From Brevibacillus laterosporus (lineage in GTDB: Bacteria > Bacillota > Bacilli > Brevibacillales > Brevibacillaceae), in contig CP033464.1 of NCBI GenBank assembly GCA_007833815.1, positions 2,117,501-2,181,500 on the forward strand: DNA of 64,000 nt. Reading direction: 5' to 3'. Positions 19,663-28,347 of this stretch are shown here, piece after piece. The translations under genes and the position numbers were made by a program. The notes below the pieces were generated by a model. The model saw only the letters and a list, made by a program, of their open reading frames with translations, was not told the DNA's origin and made no database searches. Each line of letters opens with the position of its first letter. Position 1 is the stretch's first letter.

Positions 19663-20466
19663 TTATGATGCTGAACTTTGAAGGTATTGCCTGTATTCCA
19701 AAGGTGTCATACAGTTTAGTCTTTTCTGGTATCGATGGTTATTGTAGTAATTTATGTATTCCATAATTGCTACTTCCAGCTCTTTGTATGTATTGAATTT
19801 ATTGAGATCATACATTTCGGATTTTATCATTCCCCAAAACGATTCCATCGGGCCATTATCTATGCACCTAGATACCCTCGACATGCTTTGTATCATTCCT
19901 GCATCGTCCAGTTTTTTCTTGAATTTTTTGCTCGTATATTGGAACCCTCGGTCACTATGAAAGATAGGTTTAGCATTAGGATATGACTGATGTGCAATAT
20001 CAAAAGTTCTAAAAACAAGTTCATTGTTGTTGGAATGCCCGATCACAAAAGAAACAATACTTTTATCTGACAAATCCAGGATTGCACTCAAATAAGCCTT
20101 GCTTTGAAGGCCATACTTCATTTCCGTCACGTCAGTGAGCCATTTTGTACCGAATCCATCGGATTCGAAATCTCTGTTCAAGACATTTTCCGTCGTAATT
20201 TCCGTCGTTGAAGGAATGTAATTCTTTTTCTTTCTGCGGCATACCGATTTTATTTGTAAGATACACATGAGTCTATATATCCGTTTATGGTTAACAGTAA
20301 GATTGTGTTGTCGGTTTAGTTTGATTGTCATCTGACGATATCCAAGGATCCCATTTCTTTCTTCATAGGCATCCTTAATCATGGGAAGCAACTCTTTGTT
20401 GAATTTCTCGTTATGACTTTCTTTCCTATTTAGCCATTTATAATACGAAGAACGTTGAATTCCCAT
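19663..20466 (-). CDS. IS3-family transposase OrfB (DDE catalytic part)
   Basis: A 267-aa integrase-fold domain of the IS element. The catalytic triad is visible: Asp in WLTDVTEM, Asp in FHSDRGFQYT and Glu in GPMESFWG. The N-terminus has the HTH_21-like YEERNGILGYRQMTIKLN. The open frame continues upstream of the annotated ATG, and expression most likely comes from a -1 frameshift out of orfA that yields an OrfAB fusion. No internal stop or missing catalytic residue was seen, so the element may be active. Confidence 0.93.
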   Translation of the reverse strand: MGIQRSSYYKWLNRKESHNEKFNKELLPMIKDAYEERNGILGYRQMTIKLNRQHNLTVNHKRIYRLMCILQIKSVCRRKKKNYIPSTTEITTENVLNRDFESDGFGTKWLTDVTEMKYGLQSKAYLSAILDLSDKSIVSFVIGHSNNNELVFRTFDIAHQSYPNAKPIFHSDRGFQYTSKKFKKKLDDAGMIQSMSRVSRCIDNGPMESFWGMIKSEMYDLNKFNTYKELEVAIMEYINYYNNHRYQKRLNCMTPLEYRQYLQSSAS

Positions 20467-20552
20467 GTTTTCACAGAGTAGACTTATGGGATATGATTTC
20501 CTTTCATGAAGATCACGTATTGCAAGATATACAGGTTCATAACGGACTTGGC

Positions 20553-21221
20553 TTAGAATCGCCTCCTTTGGATTTCGTCCAGCTTTTTTAATAAATCAAT
20601 CTCCATTTGCTTTCTTCTGTTCTCAGCTTGAAGCAGCTTATTTTGTGCCCTCAGCTTCTCCACTTCGGACATCTCATCTTCAGACTTTCGCTTCCCACGT
20701 TTATCCTGAAGTGCATCTACACCAGATGTAACGTATTTATTTGTCCAAGAATAAACTTGCTGATAGGATACCTGAAATTTCTGTGCGGTTTGGGCTTCTA
20801 TACAGAATCTTACGATTTCAATTCTTTCCTTGTAAGTAGTTGCTCGTCCTTTTGTCATGATTGGCGTTCCTCCTGAGCCGGAAGCTTTCGGCTTCTCATG
20901 ACCATTATACTTCAGGATCCAGTTACGCAGTTGGCGGGTTGATTTGATGCCATATCTTTTACATATATCCATGTGAGAACCACGACTAGCCAGATAATCC
21001 TCGACAGCTGTTTTCTTTAATTCTGTGGAATAGGAGGAGTTCTTGGATGTATGGAGCAATCCGTTTGGACCTAATGATTGATAAGTTTGAAGCCATTGTT
21101 TAATAGATGGAAAGGAAACATCTAGAAGATTTGCTAAATGATTAAGCGAATCTTCCCCACGAAGATGTTTTTCAATAGCTGCAATCTTTTCAGACCCAGA
21201 TATTTTTGCTTTATGGGACAT
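20553..21221 (-). CDS. IS3-family transposase OrfA (DNA-binding part)
   Basis: A 222-aa helix-turn-helix protein of the IS element, longer than most IS3 OrfA proteins. It carries repeated HTH segments (about residues 10-55, 65-105 and 130-170) and ends in a coiled-coil rich in KLRAQNKLLQAENRRKQME, probably a dimerising leucine zipper. Near its end AAAAAAG (20589-20583, minus strand) reads as A AAA AAG in the OrfA frame, the classic slippery run for -1 frameshifting into OrfB. ATG 21221 has AAGGAGGAGC upstream. Confidence 0.9.
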   Translation of the reverse strand: MSHKAKISGSEKIAAIEKHLRGEDSLNHLANLLDVSFPSIKQWLQTYQSLGPNGLLHTSKNSSYSTELKKTAVEDYLASRGSHMDICKRYGIKSTRQLRNWILKYNGHEKPKASGSGGTPIMTKGRATTYKERIEIVRFCIEAQTAQKFQVSYQQVYSWTNKYVTSGVDALQDKRGKRKSEDEMSEVEKLRAQNKLLQAENRRKQMEIDLLKKLDEIQRRRF

Positions 21222-21327
21222 AAAAATGCTCCTCCTTGTAAGGAAACAGTTATATTATTTCAACTGTCTACCACAAGGGGAGCATATCACTTGATGAAAA
21301 GGAGGGTTTTTATTATTGATGGTACCG

Positions 21328-22539
21328 TTAAAAATAATCAGCAAACCAAGGTGTTTCATTTGGTATTATTTTTTCTAACCAGCGAACAGCTTTCGATGAA
21401 CCATGTAATCTTCTAATTTTATATAAATAGGTAGGGCGTTTATAGCTCATCATCATGGTGGTTAAGGTTTGAATCGTTAGAGATATACCACCTTCTTTTG
21501 ATTCATTTGTAATTCGTAAGCGATCTTCCTCGTCCCATGTTAGTACAAACGTACGATTATTCCAATCCAGCAGGGGATCTTCTACATGCAAAACCATTTC
21601 CTTACAACCATTTCGAGTAAAAGGAAAACGCTCCAAAAATCCTTTGACATCAACAATGCGCCCCATAAAGTAGGGGGAAATTCTCTGCTCGATTTCCCCA
21701 TCTTCCAGTAGAAAAGCAATAGGCTCGTTTGTAAAAATACGCCCCTTTACAGCATATACCATCGAGATATGAGCCCGGATGAAGTTCCACAAGCCTTGAC
21801 GAGCATCCTCATCCAAGTAGACCTTTTCAGCTACATAGAAAGTTTCATCTTCCACTTTATAATAAAGGTAACCAGTAGGATGATCGTTTGCATTGTAGTA
21901 AATAGCAACAGATAACTCATCCCTCTTCCAACGAAAACGTTCATTCCAGGCAATTGGATTTCGAAGCATTGCGCCGTTGGTTTGTTCGGCGAATCTAGCA
22001 TAGACCTGTTGAAGGTCGGGATGCGTAAACTCAGCTCGAATCATGCGCCCAGTAACCTCATACATCTTGGGAAGCTGAGTATCTTTTATTTTGTAATCAA
22101 TCATGTCACATATAATTTCCCAACCTTTTTTACGATAGAAAGGAATGGAATAGGGATATAGATAAGAAATGGTTTGACCCTTCTCTTTCATGATAGTCAA
22201 ACTTTCTTTTATGAGCGCTTGAATTAGTCCGTATCCAGCGTATTCTGGATAGGTTCCAACGCCAGTTACGCCACCCATTTCGTAAGGGATGCCGTGAATG
22301 TTAACCATAAATGGATAAACCATGATTTGTGAGACAAGCTTATCTTGATCAAACCAACCGATGGTATTACAGGAACGAAGAATAGGTCTTTTTTGTTCCA
22401 CCCAGAATTCCTCGTCTAAATCCCTTATATCTGTGTTGGTCACTTGAAACACATATTTAATTAGTTCGTTAAATTGATCCAAGTGCTCCTCTGTCACGCT
22501 TCTTATTTCTAATCTATCTTTAAGTTGGCTTTTTAACAT
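21328..22539 (-). CDS. Eis-like GNAT N-acetyltransferase
   Basis: A 403-aa cytoplasmic acetyltransferase with the Eis layout: N-terminal GNAT fold, second degenerate GNAT region, and C-terminal SCP2-like domain. The acetyl-CoA loop is visible in VGTYPEYAGYGLIQALIKESL (about residues 93-113), and the C-terminus ends in WFADYF, so the terminal carboxylate used as base in Eis enzymes is retained. Relatives acetylate amine groups of aminoglycosides, peptides or polyamines; the substrate here is unknown. AAGGAG precedes ATG 22539. Confidence 0.85.
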   Translation of the reverse strand: MLKSQLKDRLEIRSVTEEHLDQFNELIKYVFQVTNTDIRDLDEEFWVEQKRPILRSCNTIGWFDQDKLVSQIMVYPFMVNIHGIPYEMGGVTGVGTYPEYAGYGLIQALIKESLTIMKEKGQTISYLYPYSIPFYRKKGWEIICDMIDYKIKDTQLPKMYEVTGRMIRAEFTHPDLQQVYARFAEQTNGAMLRNPIAWNERFRWKRDELSVAIYYNANDHPTGYLYYKVEDETFYVAEKVYLDEDARQGLWNFIRAHISMVYAVKGRIFTNEPIAFLLEDGEIEQRISPYFMGRIVDVKGFLERFPFTRNGCKEMVLHVEDPLLDWNNRTFVLTWDEEDRLRITNESKEGGISLTIQTLTTMMMSYKRPTYLYKIRRLHGSSKAVRWLEKIIPNETPWFADYF

Positions 22540-22849
22540 TTTTATTACTCCTTCTATTGAAACCTTAATAAAGGAAATTGTTATGTGAATGGATAGGGTA
22601 TCTAACCATCACTGAGCAACTTATGTGACGTATTCTACATGACATTCTAGTTTATATGATCTAACTTCCCTTGTTCTTCAATTTTTTATCCCCAACAGAA
22701 TGAGACAAGCTAAATAATAAAAATTTACATATAACGTTGGGATTATTTAGTGTAATACGATCATGATCCTATCCCATAACAAAGCCTTTGTCCGTCACTA
22801 ATTTAACTTTTGTCAACATTCTTCATGACGGAACTACATTTTCATTTTG

Positions 22850-22878
22850 TTGAATCAGGAACGAGATCATTCTACTAT
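22850..22878 (+). promoter_or_regulatory. Candidate sigma-A promoter of the mannitol operon
   Basis: TTGAAT, 17 bases, TACTAT, ending 62 bases before the mtlA ATG. Just upstream, CCGTCA (22792-22797) and TGACGG (22826-22831) form a widely spaced inverted repeat that could be an MtlR site. The rest of the 22.54-22.94 kb gap shows no gene. Confidence 0.5.
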
Positions 22879-22940
22879 TAAGTCAATAACAAGACATTAT
22901 TTGTTACTCATATGGAGCTTGTGTTGAAAGGAGCATGACT

Positions 22941-24407
22941 ATGAAGCAGACATCTGTAGCGCAACAGCAGACTCAAGATACGGGCCTACGAGTCAAGGTT
23001 CAAAAATTTGGACGTTTTCTAAGTGGGATGGTAATGCCAAATATTGGTGCCTTTATTGCTTGGGGGCTGATCACTGCTCTGTTTATTCCGACCGGCTGGA
23101 TTCCCAATGAAGAGTTAGGTAAAATGGTAGGTCCGATGATCACGTATCTCCTACCGTTATTAATTGGGTATACTGGGGGTAAAATGATCTACGATGTACG
23201 CGGTGGCGTGCTTGGTGCGATAGCTACCATGGGGATTATCGTCGGTGCAGAAATTCCGATGTTCCTTGGTGCAATGGTTATGGGCCCACTTGGCGGATAC
23301 GTTATGAAAAAAGTGGATGGGCTGTTTGAAGGGAAGATCAAGGCAGGTTTTGAGATGTTGGTTAACAACTTCTCAGCAGGTATTCTCGGAGCAATTTTGA
23401 CCATTATTGCCTACACAGGAGTAGGTCCGGTCGTTTCTGCTCTAACAAATGGTTTGGCGGCAGGTGTTCAAGCGATTGTTGACATGGGTCTATTGCCTCT
23501 CGTTAGCATCTTTATTGAACCAGCCAAGGTTTTATTTTTAAACAATGCGATCAACCACGGAATCTTAGGTCCTATCGGATTAAAAGAAGCGGCTGAAGCT
23601 GGTAAGTCGATATTTTTCTTGCTTGAAGCAAACCCAGGTCCTGGGTTTGGAATCCTGTTAGCTTATTGGTTGGTAGGGCGCGGTGCAGCAAAGCAATCTG
23701 CTCCGGGTGCAGCGATTATTCACTTCCTAGGTGGGATTCACGAAATTTATTTCCCTTACATCTTGATGAAGCCAAAGTTGATTTTAGCAGCAATTGGCGG
23801 TGGAATCAGTGGGGTATTCGTTTTCAAAATGCTAGGTGCTGGTTTAGTAGCAACTGCTTCTCCAGGTAGTATCTTTGCTATAGCTGCTATGGCTCCAAAA
23901 GGTGGATTATTCCCAGTATTAGCAGGGGTAGTAGTTAGTACGGTTGTTTCTTTCCTCCTTGCATCCGTGTTCTTAAAAGCTTCAGCATCGGATGAAGAAG
24001 ATGAATTGCACAAAGCAACTGCACAAATGAAAGCAATGAAAGGCAACAAAACAGAAAGCACTGTTGTAAACGCTAACGTCACAACACAGACAGACCAAGT
24101 AGCTGCCAACAATGAATTGCCTGCAAAAGAACAGGTGAAAAAAGTAATCTTTGCTTGCGATGCCGGAATGGGTTCTAGTGCGATGGGAGCTTCTATTCTG
24201 CGCAAGAAGTTTCAAAAAGCAGGCATTGATGTGGAAGTAACAAATAAAGCGATTAATGATTTACCGAAGAATGTGGACATTGTTGTTACGCACAAATCCT
24301 TGACGGAGCGCGCTCAACAAACCGTACCTCAAGCGCATCATATCTCAGTGGATAACTTCCTAAGTAGTCCTAAATATGATGAGTTAACCACTTATCTAAG
24401 CGAATAA
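22941..24407 (+). CDS. mtlA: PTS mannitol transporter, EIICB component
   Basis: Imports and phosphorylates mannitol to mannitol 1-phosphate. ATG 22941 is chosen because AAAGGAG is seven bases upstream, rather than ATG 22935. The 488-aa product has an EIIC membrane domain (residues ~15-345, starting RFLSGMVMPNIGAFIAWGLIT), a charged linker, and an EIIB domain with the phosphocysteine in FACDAGMGSSAMG (Cys406). EIIA is a separate protein, MtlF, three genes on. This matches the mtlA-mtlR-mtlF-mtlD order found in several bacilli. Confidence 0.96.
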   Translation: MKQTSVAQQQTQDTGLRVKVQKFGRFLSGMVMPNIGAFIAWGLITALFIPTGWIPNEELGKMVGPMITYLLPLLIGYTGGKMIYDVRGGVLGAIATMGIIVGAEIPMFLGAMVMGPLGGYVMKKVDGLFEGKIKAGFEMLVNNFSAGILGAILTIIAYTGVGPVVSALTNGLAAGVQAIVDMGLLPLVSIFIEPAKVLFLNNAINHGILGPIGLKEAAEAGKSIFFLLEANPGPGFGILLAYWLVGRGAAKQSAPGAAIIHFLGGIHEIYFPYILMKPKLILAAIGGGISGVFVFKMLGAGLVATASPGSIFAIAAMAPKGGLFPVLAGVVVSTVVSFLLASVFLKASASDEEDELHKATAQMKAMKGNKTESTVVNANVTTQTDQVAANNELPAKEQVKKVIFACDAGMGSSAMGASILRKKFQKAGIDVEVTNKAINDLPKNVDIVVTHKSLTERAQQTVPQAHHISVDNFLSSPKYDELTTYLSE

Positions 24408-24440
24408 ATCGGAAATAAACAGGAGAAAGGCGGTGTACAC

Positions 24441-26609
24441 GTGCAAATTTCAGTGAGACAACAACAGATGATCATGATGCTCCTACGGGAGAACGATGGG
24501 ATTACTATTGCCAAAATTGCTGACGAAATTCAAACGAGTACACGCACTGTACACCGTGAATTGCCTGAGATCGAACCGCTGATGGAGCAATACGGACTTC
24601 ACTTAATGAAACGGTCGGGGGTTGGCCTGATTCTCCAAGGCTCTGATCAAGACAAAGAGAGATTACATCAAGCATTGGATCAGGCCATGCAACATTCCTC
24701 CGATCATTTATGGAATCAAGGACAACATCAAGGATCATTTCATGTTACCCAAAGAGAGTTTACCCCAGAAGAACGGCGTATTATTATTTTGTGCACATTG
24801 CTAGCAGCGAATGAACCCATTAAGCTATTTTTGCTGGCGCATAATTTGAAGGTGGCTGTTCCCACCATTAGTCATGATCTAGATCAATTGGAGGATTGGG
24901 TTAAGGGTTTTCAATTAAAATTGGTACGTCGCCGAGGATACGGAATCGAGATGAAGGGTATGGAAGCGGCTAAGAGAAAAGCCATGACGTCCTTACTCTC
25001 ACAAAACTTGGATGAAACGCAACTAATTGGTCTATTAAAAGAAAACATCCAGCAAAAAACGTCTCAAGAGGTAAATAGTGCTTCCGAGCAATTATTAGGT
25101 CTGATTCAAAAGGATCGGTTGATTGCTGTGGAAAATACACTACAACGTGTGCGGAATGACTTGCCCTATCCATTGGCTGATAGCTCCTACATTGCTTTGG
25201 TGGTTCATTTATCCCTCGTGATAGAACGACTCTTGAAAGGGGAACACATCGAAATTGATCAGCTTTACCTTGATGACTTGAAAATGCAAACGGAATATAA
25301 GATTGCAAAGCAAATCATTAGCGAATTAGAAAGCACCTTTACCATTCAATTTCCTGAATCAGAAATTGCTTACATCACTATGCATCTGCAAGGCTCCAAG
25401 CTACGAATGAGCCAGCACGATCTGTTGGAGATCAACAATGCGGAAGTAACCGCCGTAGCACAAAAGCTGATGGAGGGTGCCGGGAAAAAATTAATGGTCA
25501 ATTTTTATGAAGATCGATCATTATTATCAGGACTTTTAACCCATCTGGAACCAGCAATGAATCGAATGAAACGAGGCATGCACATTCGCAATCCGTTGCT
25601 GATTAAAATCAAACAAGACTATAGACATGTTTTCCAAGTGGTAGCTGAAACAGTCAAAGAGGCGTTTCCTGATGTACTGGTTCCTGAGGAAGAGATTGCT
25701 TATCTAGTGCTACATTTTGGCTCTTCAATGGAGCGGTTAAAGAGAACACGTATAAAATACAGGGCGTTAATCGCTTGCTCAAGTGGGATCGGATCTTCCC
25801 GTATGCTGGCAGATCGGATCGAGGCCGAAATTCCGGAAATAGAAGTTTTCAAGCATGCTTCTATCTTTGAGGTAAATCAAATTGATTCTACGAAGTACGA
25901 CTTGATTATCTCAACGATTCCCGTCCCCTTTGATCAGAAGCCATACATCACAGTAAGCCCGTTATTATCACGTGAAGAAATTGGTAGCATACGGAATTTT
26001 CTCAGTCAGGTACAGATAGAACCCATGACCGAAGATAAGCCTCGTCAACCACAAACGATAGAAAATATGCTGGATCATATGGAGGCAGGCGAATCCTACT
26101 TAAAATATACGCTGACCATTTGCAAGGGTTGGTATGATGTTCAACTGAATAACCAGGGCAAGGATATTATTGAAACGCTGGAAACGATGTGTGAGCAATT
26201 AGAGAAACAAGGAGTCATGCGTGATTATCGAAAAGTGGTTCGTAAATTGCTAGAACGCGAAGAAAAAAGCGGACTTGGTATCCCAGGTACCACGCAGGTT
26301 CTCTATCATGTAAAAAGCGCAGAAATTGTACAGCCCTCCTTTTCGATTGGATTTTTACAAGAGCCAATCGTTCGCAGGTCGATGGATGGGGAAGAGATGA
26401 ACATTACCAAATTGCTTGTGTTGGTAAGCCCAAAAGAAATGCCTAGTCAAGGGACAGAAATTTTAAGTGAGATTAGTTCTTTATTAATTGAAGAAGAGAC
26501 GATCAGCATAATAGAGAACAGTCAGCCTATCACAATCCAAGCCTACTTTATAGAAAAATTGAAACAGTTCTGTTTCAGAAAAGTTGGAGAGAGAGGAAAC
26601 CACCTATGA
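24441..26609 (+). CDS. mtlR: Mannitol operon transcriptional activator MtlR
   Basis: A 722-aa DeoR/BglG-like activator regulated by PTS phosphorylation. The GTG start has AAAGGCGG upstream. The order is: HTH_11 (residues ~5-60, ITIAKIADEIQTSTRTVHREL), a second HTH (~85-155), two PRD domains (~195-405), an EIIB-Gat-like domain (ALIACSSGIGSSRM near 450), and a C-terminal EIIA-like domain (~545-715). In Bacillus MtlR the PRDs and the EIIB and EIIA domains are phosphorylated or bind EIIA/EIICB to set activity. It overlaps mtlF by four bases. Confidence 0.94.
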   Translation: MQISVRQQQMIMMLLRENDGITIAKIADEIQTSTRTVHRELPEIEPLMEQYGLHLMKRSGVGLILQGSDQDKERLHQALDQAMQHSSDHLWNQGQHQGSFHVTQREFTPEERRIIILCTLLAANEPIKLFLLAHNLKVAVPTISHDLDQLEDWVKGFQLKLVRRRGYGIEMKGMEAAKRKAMTSLLSQNLDETQLIGLLKENIQQKTSQEVNSASEQLLGLIQKDRLIAVENTLQRVRNDLPYPLADSSYIALVVHLSLVIERLLKGEHIEIDQLYLDDLKMQTEYKIAKQIISELESTFTIQFPESEIAYITMHLQGSKLRMSQHDLLEINNAEVTAVAQKLMEGAGKKLMVNFYEDRSLLSGLLTHLEPAMNRMKRGMHIRNPLLIKIKQDYRHVFQVVAETVKEAFPDVLVPEEEIAYLVLHFGSSMERLKRTRIKYRALIACSSGIGSSRMLADRIEAEIPEIEVFKHASIFEVNQIDSTKYDLIISTIPVPFDQKPYITVSPLLSREEIGSIRNFLSQVQIEPMTEDKPRQPQTIENMLDHMEAGESYLKYTLTICKGWYDVQLNNQGKDIIETLETMCEQLEKQGVMRDYRKVVRKLLEREEKSGLGIPGTTQVLYHVKSAEIVQPSFSIGFLQEPIVRRSMDGEEMNITKLLVLVSPKEMPSQGTEILSEISSLLIEEETISIIENSQPITIQAYFIEKLKQFCFRKVGERGNHL

Positions 26610-27028
26610 CAAACATCGTAATTGCACGAAACCAAAAAGCAGACAACAAGCGTGAAGCGATTGAACTAGCAGGTAAACTATTATGGCAAGAGGGTCATGT
26701 TGAAGCGAGCTATATTGATAAAATGCAGGAGCGCGAAGAGATGCTAACCACTTATCTTGGCAATGGTGTGGCAATCCCCCATGGAACTAATGAGGCAAAG
26801 ACAATGATTAAAAGTACAGGAATTTCTATTGTACAACTTCCAGATGGGGTTGATTTCGGTGAAGGAAATAAAGCGCGTTTATTGATCGGTATTGCAGGAG
26901 TGGGTGATGAGCATTTGGATATCCTGTCTGATTTAGCGATTGTGGTATCTGAGGAAGAGAATGTCGAGAGATTGGTCAATGCCACTACCGATGAAGAGAT
27001 CATGGATATCATCAAGGGAGGTATGTAG
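26606..27028 (+). CDS. mtlF: PTS mannitol-specific EIIA component
   Basis: A 140-aa PTS EIIA of the mannitol/fructose type, the cytoplasmic carrier passing phosphate from HPr to MtlA. The active histidine lies in GNGVAIPHGTNEAK (His59). ATG overlaps the mtlR stop as ATGA, which indicates coupled translation. Confidence 0.95.
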   Translation: MTNIVIARNQKADNKREAIELAGKLLWQEGHVEASYIDKMQEREEMLTTYLGNGVAIPHGTNEAKTMIKSTGISIVQLPDGVDFGEGNKARLLIGIAGVGDEHLDILSDLAIVVSEEENVERLVNATTDEEIMDIIKGGM

Positions 27029-27029
27029 G

Positions 27030-28175
27030 ATGCGTGCCATTCACTTTGGGGCAGGTAACATCGGACGGGGATTCATCGGACTGCTGCTAGAGCAGGCAGG
27101 TTATGAAGTATGTTTTGTGGATGTTAATGAAGCACTTGTTAATGAAATTAACCAACGTAAATCTTACACCGTACAGATTGCCGATGAAGAAACGCAAGAA
27201 TTTACGGTCCGAAATGTGTGCGCTTTACATGGAGCAGACGAACAAGCGGTAGCCCAAGCCATTGCTACTGCCGACCTCGTCACGACAGCGGTAGGGCCGC
27301 AAATTCTACCCTATATTTCTAAATCGATTGCTCTGGGCATGAAAGAACGTATGAATCAAACCACTGAGGCTTTAAACATCATTGCTTGTGAAAATGCGAT
27401 AGCTGGAAGCACTCTGCTAAAACAATATGTATACAGCCACTTAAACGATGTAGATCAGGCAAAAGCAGATCAACAATTTGGATTCCCTGATTCTGCTGTA
27501 GACCGAATCGTTCCAATGCAAAAGAATGGTGATATGCTAGTAGTAATGGTGGAAGCCTATTTTGAATGGGTTATTGATCAATCACAGGCAAAAGGTAAAT
27601 TACCAGAATCTTCTGATATTATATATGTCGATAACCTCGAACCGTATATTGAGCGTAAACTATATACAGTGAATACAGGGCATGCCACGGCAGCATATCT
27701 TGGCTATCTCAAAGGTTATATATATATGGAAGAAGCGATTAAAGATCCGCAGATTCGTCGTTTAACAGAAGAAGCTTTGCAAGAGACAGGCAACGTGTTG
27801 CAGGCCAAATACGGTTTTAACGCAAAAGAGCATGCTACGTATATTACTAAGATCATTCACCGCTTTGAAAATAAACATTTACAAGACGAAGTGACACGTA
27901 TTGCACGTTCACCTATTCGCAAACTCGGTCTAAACGATCGCTTTATCAGCCCAGCTCGTCAAGCATTGATGTATCAGATGGAGCCAAAGGCACTCTGCTT
28001 GGGTATTGCAGCGGCTCTTTCATTTGATTACAACCAAGATGTAGAAGCATTGGAGTTACAAAATAGTATTAAGCAGCAAGGTCTGAAGGCAACAATTATT
28101 AAATATTGTGGACTGACAGAAGAAAGTACGTTGATAGATTGGATTGTGGAGAAGTACGCAGAAATTCAAAAATAG
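27030..28175 (+). CDS. mtlD: Mannitol-1-phosphate 5-dehydrogenase
   Basis: Oxidises mannitol 1-phosphate to fructose 6-phosphate with NAD+, linking mannitol to glycolysis. The N-terminus MRAIHFGAGNIGRGFIG is the family nucleotide-binding loop, and the active-site region NTGHATAAYLGYLKGY (about residues 211-226) is present. ATG 27030 lies one base after the mtlF stop, with GGGAGG eight to thirteen bases upstream; longer frame starts run inside mtlF. The 381 aa are normal length. A terminator follows. Confidence 0.96.
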   Translation: MRAIHFGAGNIGRGFIGLLLEQAGYEVCFVDVNEALVNEINQRKSYTVQIADEETQEFTVRNVCALHGADEQAVAQAIATADLVTTAVGPQILPYISKSIALGMKERMNQTTEALNIIACENAIAGSTLLKQYVYSHLNDVDQAKADQQFGFPDSAVDRIVPMQKNGDMLVVMVEAYFEWVIDQSQAKGKLPESSDIIYVDNLEPYIERKLYTVNTGHATAAYLGYLKGYIYMEEAIKDPQIRRLTEEALQETGNVLQAKYGFNAKEHATYITKIIHRFENKHLQDEVTRIARSPIRKLGLNDRFISPARQALMYQMEPKALCLGIAAALSFDYNQDVEALELQNSIKQQGLKATIIKYCGLTEESTLIDWIVEKYAEIQK

Positions 28176-28192
28176 TAGTACATTTTTGCTGG

Positions 28193-28220
28193 AAAGATCG
28201 GGATTCTCCGGTCTTTTTTT
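28193..28220 (+). terminator. Terminator of the mannitol operon
   Basis: AAAGATCGG pairs with CCGGTCTTT (one G-U) and is followed by a long T-run. Confidence 0.85.
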
Positions 28221-28245
28221 TTGTTAATGATAAATAAACCTATTA

Positions 28246-28274
28246 TTGACAAAAAAGTAAAATAAATATAATGT
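28246..28274 (+). promoter_or_regulatory. Near-consensus sigma-A promoter of the radical SAM/ATP-grasp/MFS operon
   Basis: TTGACA, a 17-base AT-rich spacer, then TAATGT. It ends 73 bases before the first ATG. No operator-like palindrome is obvious, so the operon may be fairly constitutive or controlled by a factor I cannot see. Confidence 0.75.
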
Positions 28275-28347
28275 TTAAATCAATATTGTATGATTTTCAT
28301 GCTGTATAAAAGTATGGACAAACCAATTAATTAAGGGAGGTAACAAA

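Larger units (their letters stand above)
19591..21284 (-). mobile_element. IS3-family insertion sequence (IS150-like), complete
   Basis: A 1694-bp element. The left end starts TGCCCCCCGTCAAGTAGACA and the right end, reverse-complemented, starts TGCTCCCCTTGTGGTAGACA, so imperfect terminal inverted repeats begin with TG as in IS3. It holds two overlapping-in-function genes, orfA and orfB, with an A6G slippery run. I see no matching 3-5 base direct repeats at the edges (GAAC on the left, TATC on the right). It separates pflA from the Eis-like gene. Confidence 0.85.

Noticed and set aside
22792-22831. CCGTCA...TGACGG inverted repeat as a firm MtlR operator
   Set aside because: The arms are only six bases with a 28-base gap, so chance cannot be excluded; noted under the promoter but not listed as a site.
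23756-24205. 149-codon reverse-strand frame inside mtlA
   Set aside because: It mirrors the low-stop composition of mtlA and has no ribosome site.
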